Source of the DNA: Paramacrobiotus metropolitanus
Taxonomy: Eukaryota; Tardigrada; Eutardigrada; Parachela; Macrobiotidae
Assembly: GCF_019649055.1 (NCBI RefSeq)
Contig: NW_026570361.1
Location: 244,760 to 308,759 of the forward strand
DNA length: 64,000 bases
Direction of reading: 5' to 3'
The position numbers and the translations under genes were made by a program. Positions within the stretch are counted from its first letter, which is position 1. Each line of letters begins with the position of its first letter. Shown piece after piece: positions 31,854-43,142 of the stretch. Below the pieces are notes generated by a model. It saw nothing but the letters and a program-made list of their open reading frames with translations, did not search any database and was not told where the DNA came from.

Positions 31854-34800
31854 TTAACGAGCTATAGATATGCCTATCATAGAATCTTCAACGTCAAGGA
31901 TCGTGCTGCGCAGGAGATTCTCATCGCGTGTGGCTAGTTCGACAGTAGACCACGGTCCGTCGCGGGTGGTATCGTAAACTTCCATTGAATATTCAACCTC
32001 GCCTGCTGCATTTTTACCGCCACAGACGTATATCCTTTCGTTTACAACGCAAGCCGAATGTCGATGCCGCGGTTTTTGCAAGGAGTGGATATCGACCCAC
32101 GTGGAAGTGCTTATGTTTAAGCGGACACATGAAGCTGTTGCCGCCTGTTTCAACGTTCCTCCAAGAATGTAAACATGTCCGCCCACGACAGCCATACTAA
32201 ATCCAATTCGCTGCTGTGAAAGTTGTGGTAAGGATGTCCAACTGTTCTCCATGGGATCATAGAGATCCAGCTCGGAGAATTCGGCATTCCCGTTGTGATG
32301 AGCATACACGATCTTCTTTTCGAATTCAGCTATTGCGTCAACATTCCAACTGCAATGAAAACGATATCACACTCGGAGCAGCCAAAGCAAATGCGAACTA
32401 CGTCTTCCATCTCCTGCTGCTTCCAGATTATGTGACAGTCTAATACGAAGAGGTATATACCTTGAGGTAGCACGACAACTCTATGACCTTCATTTCGCTG
32501 ACCGACAATTTGATGACCGACTTGTTGCTGACAACCACAACCTGCTGACCGACAGTTCGCTTATTTACAAACTTGCTGACCGACATCTTGCTGAAACTAA
32601 TAATATTTGCTGAACGACAGCTCACTTGTCGGTCAGCTAAATGTCGGTAATCGACAACTCGCTGACCGACAACTTGTAGAAGGCGAAAACTTGCTGACCG
32701 ATAATTTGCTGACCAGTCCAACGCACATTAGCGTATTGTCCCAGTCAATATTAACTATGTAATAATAACTGCTAAAAATGTTTTTTAGGTTTCTTAGGTT
32801 CCTTAGGTTTCTTAGGTTTCTAAAGTTTCTTAGGTTTCTTAGATTTCTTAGGTTTTCTTAGGTTTTCTTAGGTTTCTTAGGTTTCTTAGGTTTTTTAGGT
32901 TTCATTGGTATCATAGGTTTCTAAGGTTTCTTAGGTTCCTTAGGTTTCTTTGGTTTCTTTGGTTTCTTAGGTTTCTTAGGTTTCTTAGGTTTCTTAGGTT
33001 TCATAATTTCTTCCGTTTGATAGATTGTTTTATGAAATTCACTCGTGCGCGCTCGAGCTGAAAAAAGGAGAAATTGACGACTGGATTTGTCAGATTGCTG
33101 CATAAGCCGGGAGCTGTTAATAGCAGAAGTGGTTGTGGTATCCGATCACCCAAATTGAGTTTCACAAGGATTTGGAGGGTAACAGACTAAATTTGTGGTC
33201 AGCGAGTCTTCGGTATTTCCATAAAACGTCGGTCAGTAAAATGTCGGTCAACAATTTACTAAGTAAGCAAGTTGTCGGGTAAACATTCTGTCAGTCAACA
33301 AAATGTCGTCAGCAAATTGTCGGTGTCAGCAAACTGTCGTTCAGCAAAATGTCGTTCAGCGATTTGTTGTTTCATCTAACTGTCGGGTCAACATTTTGTC
33401 GGTCAGCAAATAGTCGTCAGCAAGTTATCGGTCAGCAAGATGACCGTCAGCGAGTTGTCGGTGTGCCATAACTTGAGTTGCTCACCCTTCGACTGGTCTG
33501 ATGAACTTAATATGGCCTCTGCGTAGGTCTCTCGCCACCAAGTGGTAGTCATCCGAGTTGTTATTTTGAAAATAATAGATCGTATCTCTGGTTACAACTG
33601 GACTGCAGCAAGGTGACGATGCTGCGTACTCGGCGACTTTTTTCGCCCAAAAAGAACGCCATGTGCCAGTCGATACCTTCCAGATGTTAAACAGTTTATC
33701 TTCGCTGTCCCCATGGCCAGCTTGAAATACTATTTCTCTATTCGGCAATGTTAACTGCGGAAAGATAAGCTGCATGCCAACGGGTATAGGAATTTCAAGA
33801 GCTCGAATTCGGCTTGTCGCCGGGTCAAACTTTATCGCCTTAACAGTGCCCGGCTGTGCACTCCAGTTCATTAAAACAATTGCAACGTCAGCACGTTGAA
33901 CAGGTGTGCCGTTATCAAATTCAATGACGTTCGATACCGAGAATTCCTGCAGCAGCGTCTCGGCAGATATCCTGGAACTGGGACTTTCTTGTAAGCAAAG
34001 CCGAATACAGGCCGCTAACTTTCCCGGTATTTCATCGCTCACAAACGGTACATAACCATTCATTATGAACTCGGCAAATCGGAGATTCGAAATATTATTG
34101 CTCAGATTTATCGGATTCCCATCCTTTTGGAGCAGCTTTTCATCTGTCTTGCTACTGGAGAAGCATTCGGCTATTTCCAGCATAATACATCCTAAGCTCC
34201 AAATATCAGTCATCCGTCCTGGAGTTTCTGCTCCAAATAGGCAGAATTTCTTCAGCATTTCTGGCGACATGTAGCGCACGGTGCCACGCAGGTGCGATAT
34301 ATCGCCGGAGCAGGTGACACTTTCTTGCATGGGAACTAAATCGTCCAAGTCACCGACTAACAGCATTTTATTTCCGTTAGGCAAGTCTTTCACTAAAACA
34401 TTTGCTGGTTTCAGATCTCCGTGTATTATTTTCTGCTGATGCAAGAAGCTTAATCCTGCTGTTATTTCTTTGCAATAGCGCCCGATGTAAACGTCTTTGC
34501 GTATCCCATAGGGGGTAATGTTTTCCTTTGCTTTTTTAAGGAAAACTGTGAGATCACCTAAACATAAGCTGTTGTACACTCGAGTTATAACACGAAAAAT
34601 TACAGGTTTTATGTTGATATGAGTACTCTGTAAAACAAGCAGGCTTACTGTGACAACGCTCCATCATTATCTCGACCGTAGCTCCACCAGCTGATTTAAT
34701 AATTCGGACTTGATGACAAACAACCAGGTTTTCATGAGCTAATTCCGGCAGCCTTTTCAGTCGGGTTACCGTTTTTGTCCAGGTTCCTGGGTTCGAGACG

Positions 34801-35006
34801 ATGTCGTGTCGAGCATCGAGGTGAACTGTCTTGACAGCCACCATATCGCTTCCAGTATAATTGCCGCGTTCTGAAACCTTGGCATTGTAGACAACACCAA
34901 ATGCTCCTCTCCCTATAAAGTCATAAGGCAAATATTCATACTGGCAACTGCTGCCGAACGTTTCGATTTCAAGCGGATCGGCTTGGCTAGCACCTTTGGA
35001 TTCCAT
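31854..35006 (-). CDS. kinase-Kelch fusion protein, copy 2
   Basis: Exons 35006-34649, 34557-33486 and 32349-31854 join in phase to 641 residues. Introns are 91 and 1136 bases, with GTAAGC-TTTAG and GTGAGC-TTGCAG ends. The kinase has GRGAFGVVYNAKV, VAVKTVHL with the ATP-site Lys, IIHGDLKPANVLV (HRD to HGD), VGDLDD where DFG is expected, GTVRYMSPEML and DIWSLGCIMLEIAE. The rest of exon 2 and exon 3 form a Kelch-type propeller, with HVYILGGT and RIYVCGGK. This is the best preserved copy: no stop or frameshift, and all basic kinase residues except the DFG Gly and Phe. The HxD Asp, Lys and Asn remain, so activity is possible. Most of intron 2 is one inserted repeat element absent from copy 3. The start ATG lies directly before the conserved region. 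Confidence 0.88.
32467..33471. mobile_element. foldback-like element in intron 2 of kinase-Kelch copy 2
   Basis: About 1005 bases with CTTGAG on both sides (32461-32466 and 33472-33477), a possible 6-base target duplication. The tandem paralogue at 40291-40414 has only about 120 bases of intron and no such insert. The left arm (32467-32720) is made of repeated GCTGACCGACAACTT-type units. The right arm (about 33220-33471) has the same units in opposite orientation. The centre holds a GTTTCTTAG array and about 200 bases of other sequence. Long inverted arms built of short tandem repeats are the mark of foldback transposons. No transposase is present. Confidence 0.7.
32789..33003 (+). repeat. 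GTTTCTTAG tandem array
   Basis: Some twenty imperfect copies of the 9-base unit GTTTCTTAG, with variants TTTCTTTG and GTTCCTTAG. It is the core of the foldback-like element. On the minus strand it spells a Lys-Lys-Pro repeat in one frame, which is a by-product and not a gene. Confidence 0.9.
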
Positions 35007-35961
35007 CGTACTTACAGGGAAAAATGCCGAAAAATGAAAACCAAATTTTTATAGTATCACCGTGATCAGCGCAGTGACCACACTGTACCCGTAAATCGAC
35101 TTTTCTATTCGTATGATCGTATACAGCCGTAAAACAAAAGCAGTATCTGTACATGTTGACTAATTTTTCAAACGATAACATTATCGCGCAGATTAATGCT
35201 TATCTGCAATGAAGCTTTATCAGCAAATCTCCTGCAGGAAAATGCTGCTCGTCTTGCGACCTGTATGAGCGTATACTTTTACACTGCAACAACAATGCCA
35301 TAACACAGAACGCGTTCCCTATTTACGTCGTTATTCGTAGATGCACTGGGCGAAATTGCCGCGAAATAACTATGACAAGGTGTAACAACACTCATGCAGC
35401 TGCAACAGAAAAGCGACGTTTTGAATTCCTGGGGACTGCTGTGAATTGCGGTGGAGGCAGATGTACAGCCTTGTCGAGAAATTATGGGCGCATGAACACA
35501 GCGAAGAAAGCACATTTATGGGTTGCGCCAACCTCCATAGTACGGCGCGCCACGCTATAGTTTTTGCGAGTTTACTTTAAATTAGACATGGCTGGTACAA
35601 GTCAGATATTTGTGTATTCATATTTATTATATTTTCTTTATTGTTTTACTTCTATATACTTCCGTGAAAAGATGAGTTAATACTGGATGTGTTGCCTTAA
35701 ATAATCGTTACCGCGATAACTGAAGTGTAGTGACCATCGTTCTAACGCCAATATAGTCTTAAGTGTGCGCTGCCTGTTCCTTTACGCCCTCGATTCCTCG
35801 ACAAGCTTGCACATACGGCACAGCTTGAGGATTTAGACGCATGAGGTCACGCATGAATAAGGGCAGACCGAGGCAATACCATGTTACTTGTAATACAAAA
35901 AGCCCCTTCAGTAAGGTTTTGACAGAGGCTATTTGACTGGGTCAAAGATCCTGATTCATTG

Positions 35962-36484
35962 TAGGGTTGTCATCACGTCATCACACGCTATCACAATCAC
36001 GCCGATTTCCTGTTCCCAATCCCATCATGCCGAAAAGTTATGGCTGTGATAATGTGATGGGATGAATGATGGGATTGGGAAGTGATGGGATGGTTTTCCA
36101 CTACCCGAAAATATGTGTTTAAGTGCCAAAATTTACTGTACTTCAGTTATTCCGCATAACTTTTGCGCGCTACAAACTTTTCTTCCTTTAAAAATCAGGC
36201 GAGCGGTGCCAGGGGACAACTTTATAAGAAAGGCCTTTATCATTTTTGTCATTACGGTACGCTACGCCACTTCCACCACAGCCCATTTGATTTGATTGAT
36301 AATGCCTTTCTCAATTAAGATAACTGTCTTTACAACATTTATACTTTATGAAAACATTAAAATAATTCTTTTCCGAAATATAATTCATTTTATTTTCGTC
36401 CCACCAATCCCACTATTCCCATCACTTCACGTTCACAATCCCATCACATCCCACCTCAAAAATCAGGGTGGGATGACAACCCTA
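35962..36484. mobile_element. hAT-type MITE, 523 bases
   Basis: The ends are perfect 13-base inverted repeats, TAGGGTTGTCATC and its complement. Both sides carry the 8-base duplication ATTCATTG (35954-35961 and 36485-36492), as expected of hAT transposons. Subterminal GATGGGATTGGGA-type motifs recur inside near both ends in opposite orientation. The matching place in the other duplication unit (about 42838) lacks the insert. There is no coding capacity. Confidence 0.9.
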
Positions 36485-36833
36485 ATTCATTGTATGTAAA
36501 CCGGAGCGCCAAACGTTCTTTTTCTGCCTCCTTGTCGTAACCTCGACTTAGGCCCGTCCTTACAGTTAAGTTCTGTTCTAAGATCTGTCAAGACAAAGCT
36601 TGTCAAAAGTTCATTTCAAAAAATATGGAATCGCACCGCTGTAGCGCTGCTAACAGCTGATAAATATGCATTACTGCATATAGTAGGTGTAGACCCTGCA
36701 GTCAAGTAAGAACATCACCACCACGAAAGGCACATCGGTTATCGGTGATCGTAGGATTAATCACCTAATTACTGCTATTACCGAAGTGCGGTATCAATAA
36801 CCTTATCATTAACGCCACGGCATAAGCATCGCC

Positions 36834-38760
36834 ATGAGTGCAGCATCCCTGTATTATCGAAATTTCCCTACGGATGCGCGTGAGTTGAATTTCGGGAACA
36901 CGGTGTTGGTGCAGCGCGATACCGGTCAGTAGTGGCTGGGATACGTGCAGGATATTGACGGAGATTACTTCTTCATTAATTTCGATGCCAGTACCATCAG
37001 CTCCGATTGGATCCACTCCCGTCGCCTATGGCCGCACCATTTTCTAGGGCGCGGCCAGGAATCGCAACACTGCGATAAACCTTCGGACTACGTGGTGGTG
37101 GCGCTGCGAAATTTTGACGGTGGACCGTTGGTTTTCCGGCCGGGTACCATCATCCACACGGACAGCGCAATCACAAAGTACAGCAATTTATTCTGCACTG
37201 TCAGCCTGAATGATGGAAATCCCGTTGACATTGTGCACTGGGCCCAGCTTGCCAGACAGTTTCCAGAGCCCGATGATGGACTGAATTTTTTTGACAGAGT
37301 CGCAGGATTTTCGTACGCTAAGCATGTTATTCACTTCGAGCAGGCGAGTGAGTTATTACCACTGGATAGCTTTTGGTTGAGTTTGGCATTCAAATGTCGG
37401 TTAGCGTTTAGCAGTGGCCTCGATGTGTGCAACAATGACTGTCGCTTTCAAGGGGAGCGATCCTCGCCGGACCACATAAGGTTCTTTTGTTCCGGGGAGC
37501 ACCGGCATCGGAATGGTAAATATGAAATTAATGTTGGTTGTCGGTTCTATGTGCGAGTGGCAATGGATTTGGTTACGTTCGTGTGCGCCGAAATGCATGG
37601 TGACGCCGACGGTCGCAGAATGTTCTGGGATGAAGATTCCTTAAAGAAAGCATGCCAGCACCATCTCGCTACGCAAGCGCGGAAACAGCCGATTATTACA
37701 GTGGCTGCACCAGCGGCTGCTCTGGATTACGGTTAGTGTCTCATGTACAACTTTAACAGCGAAATTAATGATTTGCCGTACGTTCTTACCGCACCTGTCT
37801 TATATTCATGCAAATTAGCATTTCTAAAGCTACATCATAAATTAATACAGAGCCAAGATTAAATTTTACTGGGAAGCATTTTCGGCAGATGATGAGGGTA
37901 CCTCGATAAACGGACTTCCATATCCTATCCTAACATCCATTCTGAGCAATCTGGATGTCCGTGCACTCGCCCGATTTAAGCGGTAAGTCATCTTTGTCTA
38001 AGAATGCATTGATTTAGTAAGGAAAATTGGCGGGTTCATGGAAGCGCCTTCATATATCGTTTTCTGCCTTCTAATGTCACAGTTGCACTTTCGCTGAGAA
38101 ACCGCTCATGCGTGCAACATCTGGCTGCTAGAATTTGGTGAATTAAGAATTTAATGGGAAAAACTCTGTACTAGCAAGCTACAATGTATTTCTGTACTAG
38201 CAAGTCACTGTCAGACTTTTGCGTGCCCTAAACCTGTTTGTCAAACAGGCCCTTAGTTTGTCCTGACTTTCTGTAACAGAACTCCATGATTGTTTGGCCA
38301 GCCAAGGTTTTTACAACTCCGTAGTCCGTACTACGTGTAACTGTTGACTTTGTTTATCAGAGTGTGCGCGCTGTGGACACAGCTTCGGCAGGACTACGTA
38401 TGCAAGCGGCACATCGTGGTCACCACCCCCGACTGTGCGGCTCTCAGGGAAGTCGTGGAAAATCAGGAGCAACATGTGACTGGAGCAGCTACACCTTGGT
38501 GGCCCTGTTGGACCGCTTCATCACTAGTGACACTCGAACGCTGGCCTTACTGGATACGCGATACGCGTACGCGATGCTTGATCTCTTAAGAATTTTGTCG
38601 ACGGTTCTAGGCATACTGCGAACCAAAGGAATACGCGTGCCGATCATTAATGTCAGAAACGGACGTCATATCGTCAAAATACGTCACGTCACGTCAAATA
38701 CGTCACGTCATATCACGTCAAAATTTCTCTTACGCAAATTAGCAGTAATATTATACAGTG
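36834..38760 (+). pseudogene. barrel/F-box protein, copy A, with an in-frame TAG and a frameshift
   Basis: Exon 1 (36834-37731) starts ATG and encodes the N-terminal barrel-like domain: GNTVLVQRD, WLGYVQDIDGDYFFINFDAS, then LWPHH. Codon 33 is TAG (36930-36932) where paralogues have TGG. Exon 2 (37889-37982) is the F-box: INGLPYPILTSILSNLDV. Exon 3 starts at 38361 with RVCALWTQL, completing the F-box, then loses frame near 38440-38470 and continues in another frame as TLVALLDRFITSDTRT and RTKGIRVPIINVRNGRH. It breaks off at the ACGTCA repeat at 38663, where the duplication junction lies. Splice signals are intact. The two lesions and the lost 3' end make it a pseudogene, unless the TAG is a sequence error. 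Confidence 0.8.
38663..38720. repeat. ACGTCA short tandem repeat at the duplication junction
   Basis: Repeats of ACGTCA/CGTCAAAAT units lie between the broken end of barrel/F-box copy A and the PITRM1 exon 1 copy. This is where the left unit meets the right unit. Confidence 0.8.
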
Positions 38761-38769
38761 ACTTAGTAC

Positions 38770-39235
38770 ACTACAGCAATAACTGACCGAAAATCGACAT
38801 CTCGGAGAGTGGGGAAGAAGGCGGCATCCAGGTGGACATCGCGAAGATTGTCGAAGTCGTTCCTGTTGCGCGTGGAAAGGCATACACGGTATGGTCGCTC
38901 TTGGTGGATGCGTCCATGTAAGTGGCACAGGAGCGGTTGTGCATATGAAAAGAGCGCACGGCGTAGGGGAAAGCGACGCGATCCGCAGAGCGCCATGTGC
39001 TGCAGGACATGAGCCACACCGGTGTTGTCGCGGGGCGGAGTGCGGAAGACTACGGCGAAGGCGTTGTGACGGTCGGCGCGCGCCAGATGCAGGTGCTGGG
39101 CGCCGGTACCGGTGTGCTGCAGCCTGCAGGTGAATTGCCGTCAGCGCCAGTTCGGGCACGGTCTCATGAAGCCGCCGATACGTTTGCCGGCGGGATACTC
39201 GACGGCCGGCGCTGTGGATAACTGAGTGAGACTGT
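38770..39235 (-). pseudogene. PITRM1 exon 1 pseudogene
   Basis: Matches PITRM1 exon 1 at 30650-31110. Several frames must be combined: the intact part includes MALCGSRRFPLR, then LDAAFFPTLRDVDFR near the exon end. The zinc motif HILEH has become HVLQH, so the catalytic Glu is Gln. Relative to the gene, about 215 bases covering the start codon and targeting peptide are missing: the sequence jumps from near 39235 straight to the far 5' flank. No other PITRM1 exon is present. It is a dead by-product of the segmental duplication. Confidence 0.88.
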
Positions 39236-39794
39236 GTCATGTTGATCATGTTGGCATGTAGAATTCGGTAACCAATAAAGCAACAATTCTGCTGATAGGA
39301 ATACAAGGGAAACGACCAAGATTGCATTGATTGGTTTCGACGAAACATCAAACTCTAACACTATGCTCTGTACTAAGATACTCCGTAGATCAAGAACAGG
39401 TTTGGCGCCTGAATTCACAGTATTCATGAACTGTGTTTGACTGTTTGTGATTCCCAGATACCATTCACAGACTGTGAATGTTGTTCAATTGTTTTCCCTG
39501 CACTGTGCTATAACAGGTTGCACTAGTAATTTATAAAAACTCGTGTCGCAGCAGTGCAGAATTATTATACATAGCCGCTCATAAAGCTTGCCTGATGCAA
39601 CATGGACCAGCATTTCAAGAATAACCGCAGGCAATACCGGTACTACCTGGTAATTTTTTTGAACAGGAAAATGACGGCATTAATTTTGCAAGTGCACCTC
39701 TGGATCATGAATATTGAAGCATGACATAACAGAAGACAGAGAAACAAAATCTTATACACGCAGCTGAAGAATATCACTATCAAGCATGGTAATA

Positions 39795-41900
39795 TTAATG
39801 AGCTATAGATATGCCTATCACAGAATCTTCAACGTCAAGGATCGTGCTTCGCAGGAGATTCTCATCGTGTGTGGTTAGTGCGACAGTGGACCACGGTCCG
39901 TCGCGGGTGGTATCGTAAACTTCCATTGAATATTCAACCTCGCCTGCTGCATTTTTACCGCCGCAGACGTATATCCTTTCGTTTACAACGCAAGCCGAAT
40001 GTCGATGCCGCGGTTTTTGCAAGGAGTGGATATCGACCCACGTGGAAGTGCTTATGTTTAAGCGGACACATGAAGCTGTTGCCGCCTGTTTCAACGTTCC
40101 TCCAAGAATGTAAACATGTCCGCCCACGACAGCCATACTAAATCCAATTCGCTGCTGTGAAAGTTGTGGTAAGGATGTCCAACTGTTCTCCATGGGATCA
40201 TAGAGATCCAGCTCGGAGAATTCGGCAGTCCCTTTGTGATGGGCATATAAGATCTTCTTTTCGAATTCAGCTATTGCCTCAACGTTCCAGCTGCAATGAA
40301 AACGATGTCAAACTCGGATCAGCCAGAGCAAATGCGAACTACGTCTTCCTTCTGCTGCTTCCAGGTTACGTGACAGTCTAATATGAAGAAGTATATAACT
40401 TTTGAGTTGCTCACCCTTCAACTGGTCTGAAGAACTTAATATGGCCTCTGCGTAGGTCTCTCGCCACCAAGCGGTAGTCATCCGAGTTGTTATTTTGAAA
40501 ATAATAGATCGTGTCTCTGGTTACAACTGGACTGCAGCAAGGTGACGATGCTGCATACTCGGCGGTTTTTTTCGCCCAGAATGAACGCCATGTGCCAGTC
40601 GATACCTTCCAGATGTTAAACAGTTTATCTTCACTGTCCCCATGGCCAGCTTGAAATACTATTTCTCTGTTCGGCAATGTTAACTGCGGAAAGATAAGCT
40701 GCATGCCAACGGGTATAGGAATTTCAAGAGCTCGAATTCGGCTTGTCACCGGGTCATATTTTACCGCCTTAACAGTGCCCGGCTGTGCACTCCAGTTCAT
40801 TAAAACAATTGCAACGTCAGCACGTTGAACAGGTGTGCCGTTATCAAATTCAATGACGTTCGATACCGAGAATTCCTGCAGCAGCGTCTCGGCAGATATC
40901 CTGGAACTGGGACTTTCTTGTAAGCAAAGCCGAATACAGGCCGCTAACTTTCCCGGTATTTCGTCGCTTACAAACGGCACAAAGCCATTCATTATGAACT
41001 CGGCAAATCGGAGATTTGAAATATTATTGCTCAGATTTATCGGATTCCCATCCTTTTGGAGCAGCTTTTCATCTGTCTTGCTGCTAGAAAAGCATTCGGC
41101 TATATCCAGCATAATACATCCCAAGCTCCAAATATCAGTCATCCGCCCTGGAGTTTCTGCTACAAATAGGCAGAATTTCTTCAGCATTTCTGGCGACATG
41201 TAGCGCACGGTGCCACGCAGATGCGATATATCGCCGGAGCAGGTGACGCTTTCGTGCATGGGAACTAAATCATCCAAGTCACCGATTAAAAGTATTTTAT
41301 TTCCGTTAGACAAGTCTTCACTAAAACATTCGCAGGTTTCAAATCTCCGTGTATTATTTTCTGCTGATGCAAGAAGTTTAATCCGGCTGTTATTTGTTTG
41401 CAACAGCACTCGATGTAAATGTTTTTGTGTATCCCATAGGGGGGAATGATTTTCTTTGCATCTTTAAGGAAAAATGTGAGATCACCTAAATATGAAATTC
41501 TGTATGTGGAAGTGATGTATTCTGTAATATTAACAGGCTTACTGTGACAACGCTCCATCATTATTTCGACCGTAGTTCCGCCACCTGATTTAATAATTCG
41601 GACTTGATGACACACAACAAGATTTTCGTGAGCTAATTCCAGCAACGTTTTTAGTCTTATCATCGTTTTTGCCCAGGTTCCTGGGTTCGAGACGATGTCG
41701 TGTCGAGCATCGAGGTGAACTGTCTTGACAGCCACCATATCGCTTCCAGTATAATTGCCGCGTTCTGTAACCTTGGCATTGTACACAACACCAAATGCTC
41801 CTCTCCCTATAAAGTCATAAGGCAAATAATTATACTGGCAACTGCTGCCGAACGTTTCGATTTCAAGCTCATCCGATTGGCTAGCACCTATGGATTCCAT
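39795..41900 (-). pseudogene. kinase-Kelch fusion, copy 3, one-base deletion
   Basis: Exons 41900-41543, 41485-40415 and 40290-39795 match copy 2 almost base for base, with the same splice signals. Exon 2 is 1071 bases against 1072. One A is lost near 41320, where copy 2 reads GTGAAAGAC and this copy GTGAAGAC, just after HGDLKPANVLVK. The frame breaks before the DFG-equivalent, removing the activation segment, helix F and the whole propeller. Beyond the break the frame is open to the end of the gene, so decay is recent, or the deletion is a sequence error. Intron 1 is only 57 bases, a multiple of three without stops. Intron 2 is about 124 bases and lacks the foldback-like insert of copy 2. 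Confidence 0.85.
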
Positions 41901-42207
41901 CGCGCTCACAGCGAAAAAAATGCAATTAACTGAAAATCGCAAACGAAATTAAATTTTTTTTATCACCGGAAGCAACGCAGTAACCAAGCTGTAACAGGAA
42001 ATCGGCTTTTCCATTTGTATACAGTTGTGAAACAAAAGCAGTACATGTTAAGTAATTTTTCAAACGATAACACTATCGCGCAGATTATAAGTTTATCTGC
42101 AGTACAGCCTGATCAGCAAATTAGCCGTAGAAAAATGCGGCCCGTATTGCAGCCTTTACTACGGTATGTGCGTATGCTTTCACAATGCGTCAACCATATA
42201 AAAGATA

Positions 42208-42494
42208 CTGCAGCGGCTCGATCAAGTGGCACCACTGAGTTTGTGTACAGTAATGTATTGAAGGTTCTAGATTTATTATTTTCCTCTGATCGTAACTGAC
42301 AGCAGAAACTCTATACAGCTAAACGAAGTCACAGAATCGTACGTTGTTAGGTACAGTATACTACATGTACAGGGAATCAGCACTTGCAAAGTGTGCACTG
42401 CTCGTGCTTGCGAGCGCATGAGCATGCACACGCTGCATTTGTGCTGTTTTCCCGTACTATAACTCTGTGGTGCCACTTGATCGAGCCGCTACAG
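42208..42494. mobile_element. MITE, 287 bases (TA target duplication)
   Basis: The left end CTGCAGCGGCTCGATCAAGT and following GGCACCAC match the inverted right end with only a few changes over about 33 bases. TA flanks both sides (42206-42207 and 42495-42496). The corresponding place in the left duplication unit (about 35290) has no insert. It has no coding capacity and its terminal sequence differs from the other TA-type MITE, so it is a separate family. Confidence 0.82.
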
Positions 42495-43142
42495 TATATG
42501 ATTTACTCCGGACACGATTTAGATACGATCATACGGGCTCTAAAGAAAGAAAATCCAAAATAAAAACATGACAGTCATAACAGGCCAACAGTGAAACACG
42601 AAGGCTTCGTGACGGCAAAGTGCCCGTAACATCTTCGAACAAATACATATTTATTTATGAGTGTACTGGCCGACATAACTATGACATGTTTACAATACTC
42701 ATACAGTTGTAAATGAAAAAGCGATGGTGTAACTCCGGATATAATTGTACGTTCGACATAGTCTGAGGGTCAATTTTCACATATCAACAAGGTAGGCTTT
42801 TGAAAATCATTGATTGATGACTAAGTCAAAGATCCTTGATATCGCGTATGTAAACCGGAGCACCAGATGACCTTTTCCGCACTCGGTCTCGTCCCTGTCT
42901 TGGCTCAAGTAATTATAGTTATCAAATTTATTCCAACATCCTGTTTTATCACGAGTTCATTTCAAAGGAATCATACTGCTGCTAGGAGCTGATAAAATTA
43001 ATATGCAGTGATTATGCACTATGTATTGCTTAGCTGGATAAGTACAGGCTGTACAGCACCATTGGTTATCGCAGGACTGATCACCTAATTACTGTTACCT
43101 AAGCCAATTCGATATCACTAAAGCCACGGATCGCACATCGCC

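Larger units (their letters stand above)
30640..37100. repeat. segmental tandem duplication, left unit
   Basis: This block carries PITRM1 exon 1, a kinase-Kelch gene, and the start of a barrel/F-box gene. The same order and orientation recur at 38785-43415. Non-coding sequence also matches: for example CATGTTGGCATGTAGAATT (31313; 39247), the long 3' flank 31380-31850 against 39300-39790, and TGTATGTAAACCGGAGC (36492; CGTATGTAAACCGGAGC at 42843). The left unit alone carries the foldback-like element and the hAT-type MITE. Confidence 0.88.

Noticed and set aside
32789-33003. Telomere-like repeat (contains TTAGG)
   Set aside because: The unit is GTTTCTTAG with many variants and sits inside an intron insert; it is not a TTAGG array.
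32921-33103. Lys-Lys-Pro repeat protein on the minus strand
   Set aside because: It is the translation of the 9-base GTTTCTTAG array inside an intron; no start context or other support.
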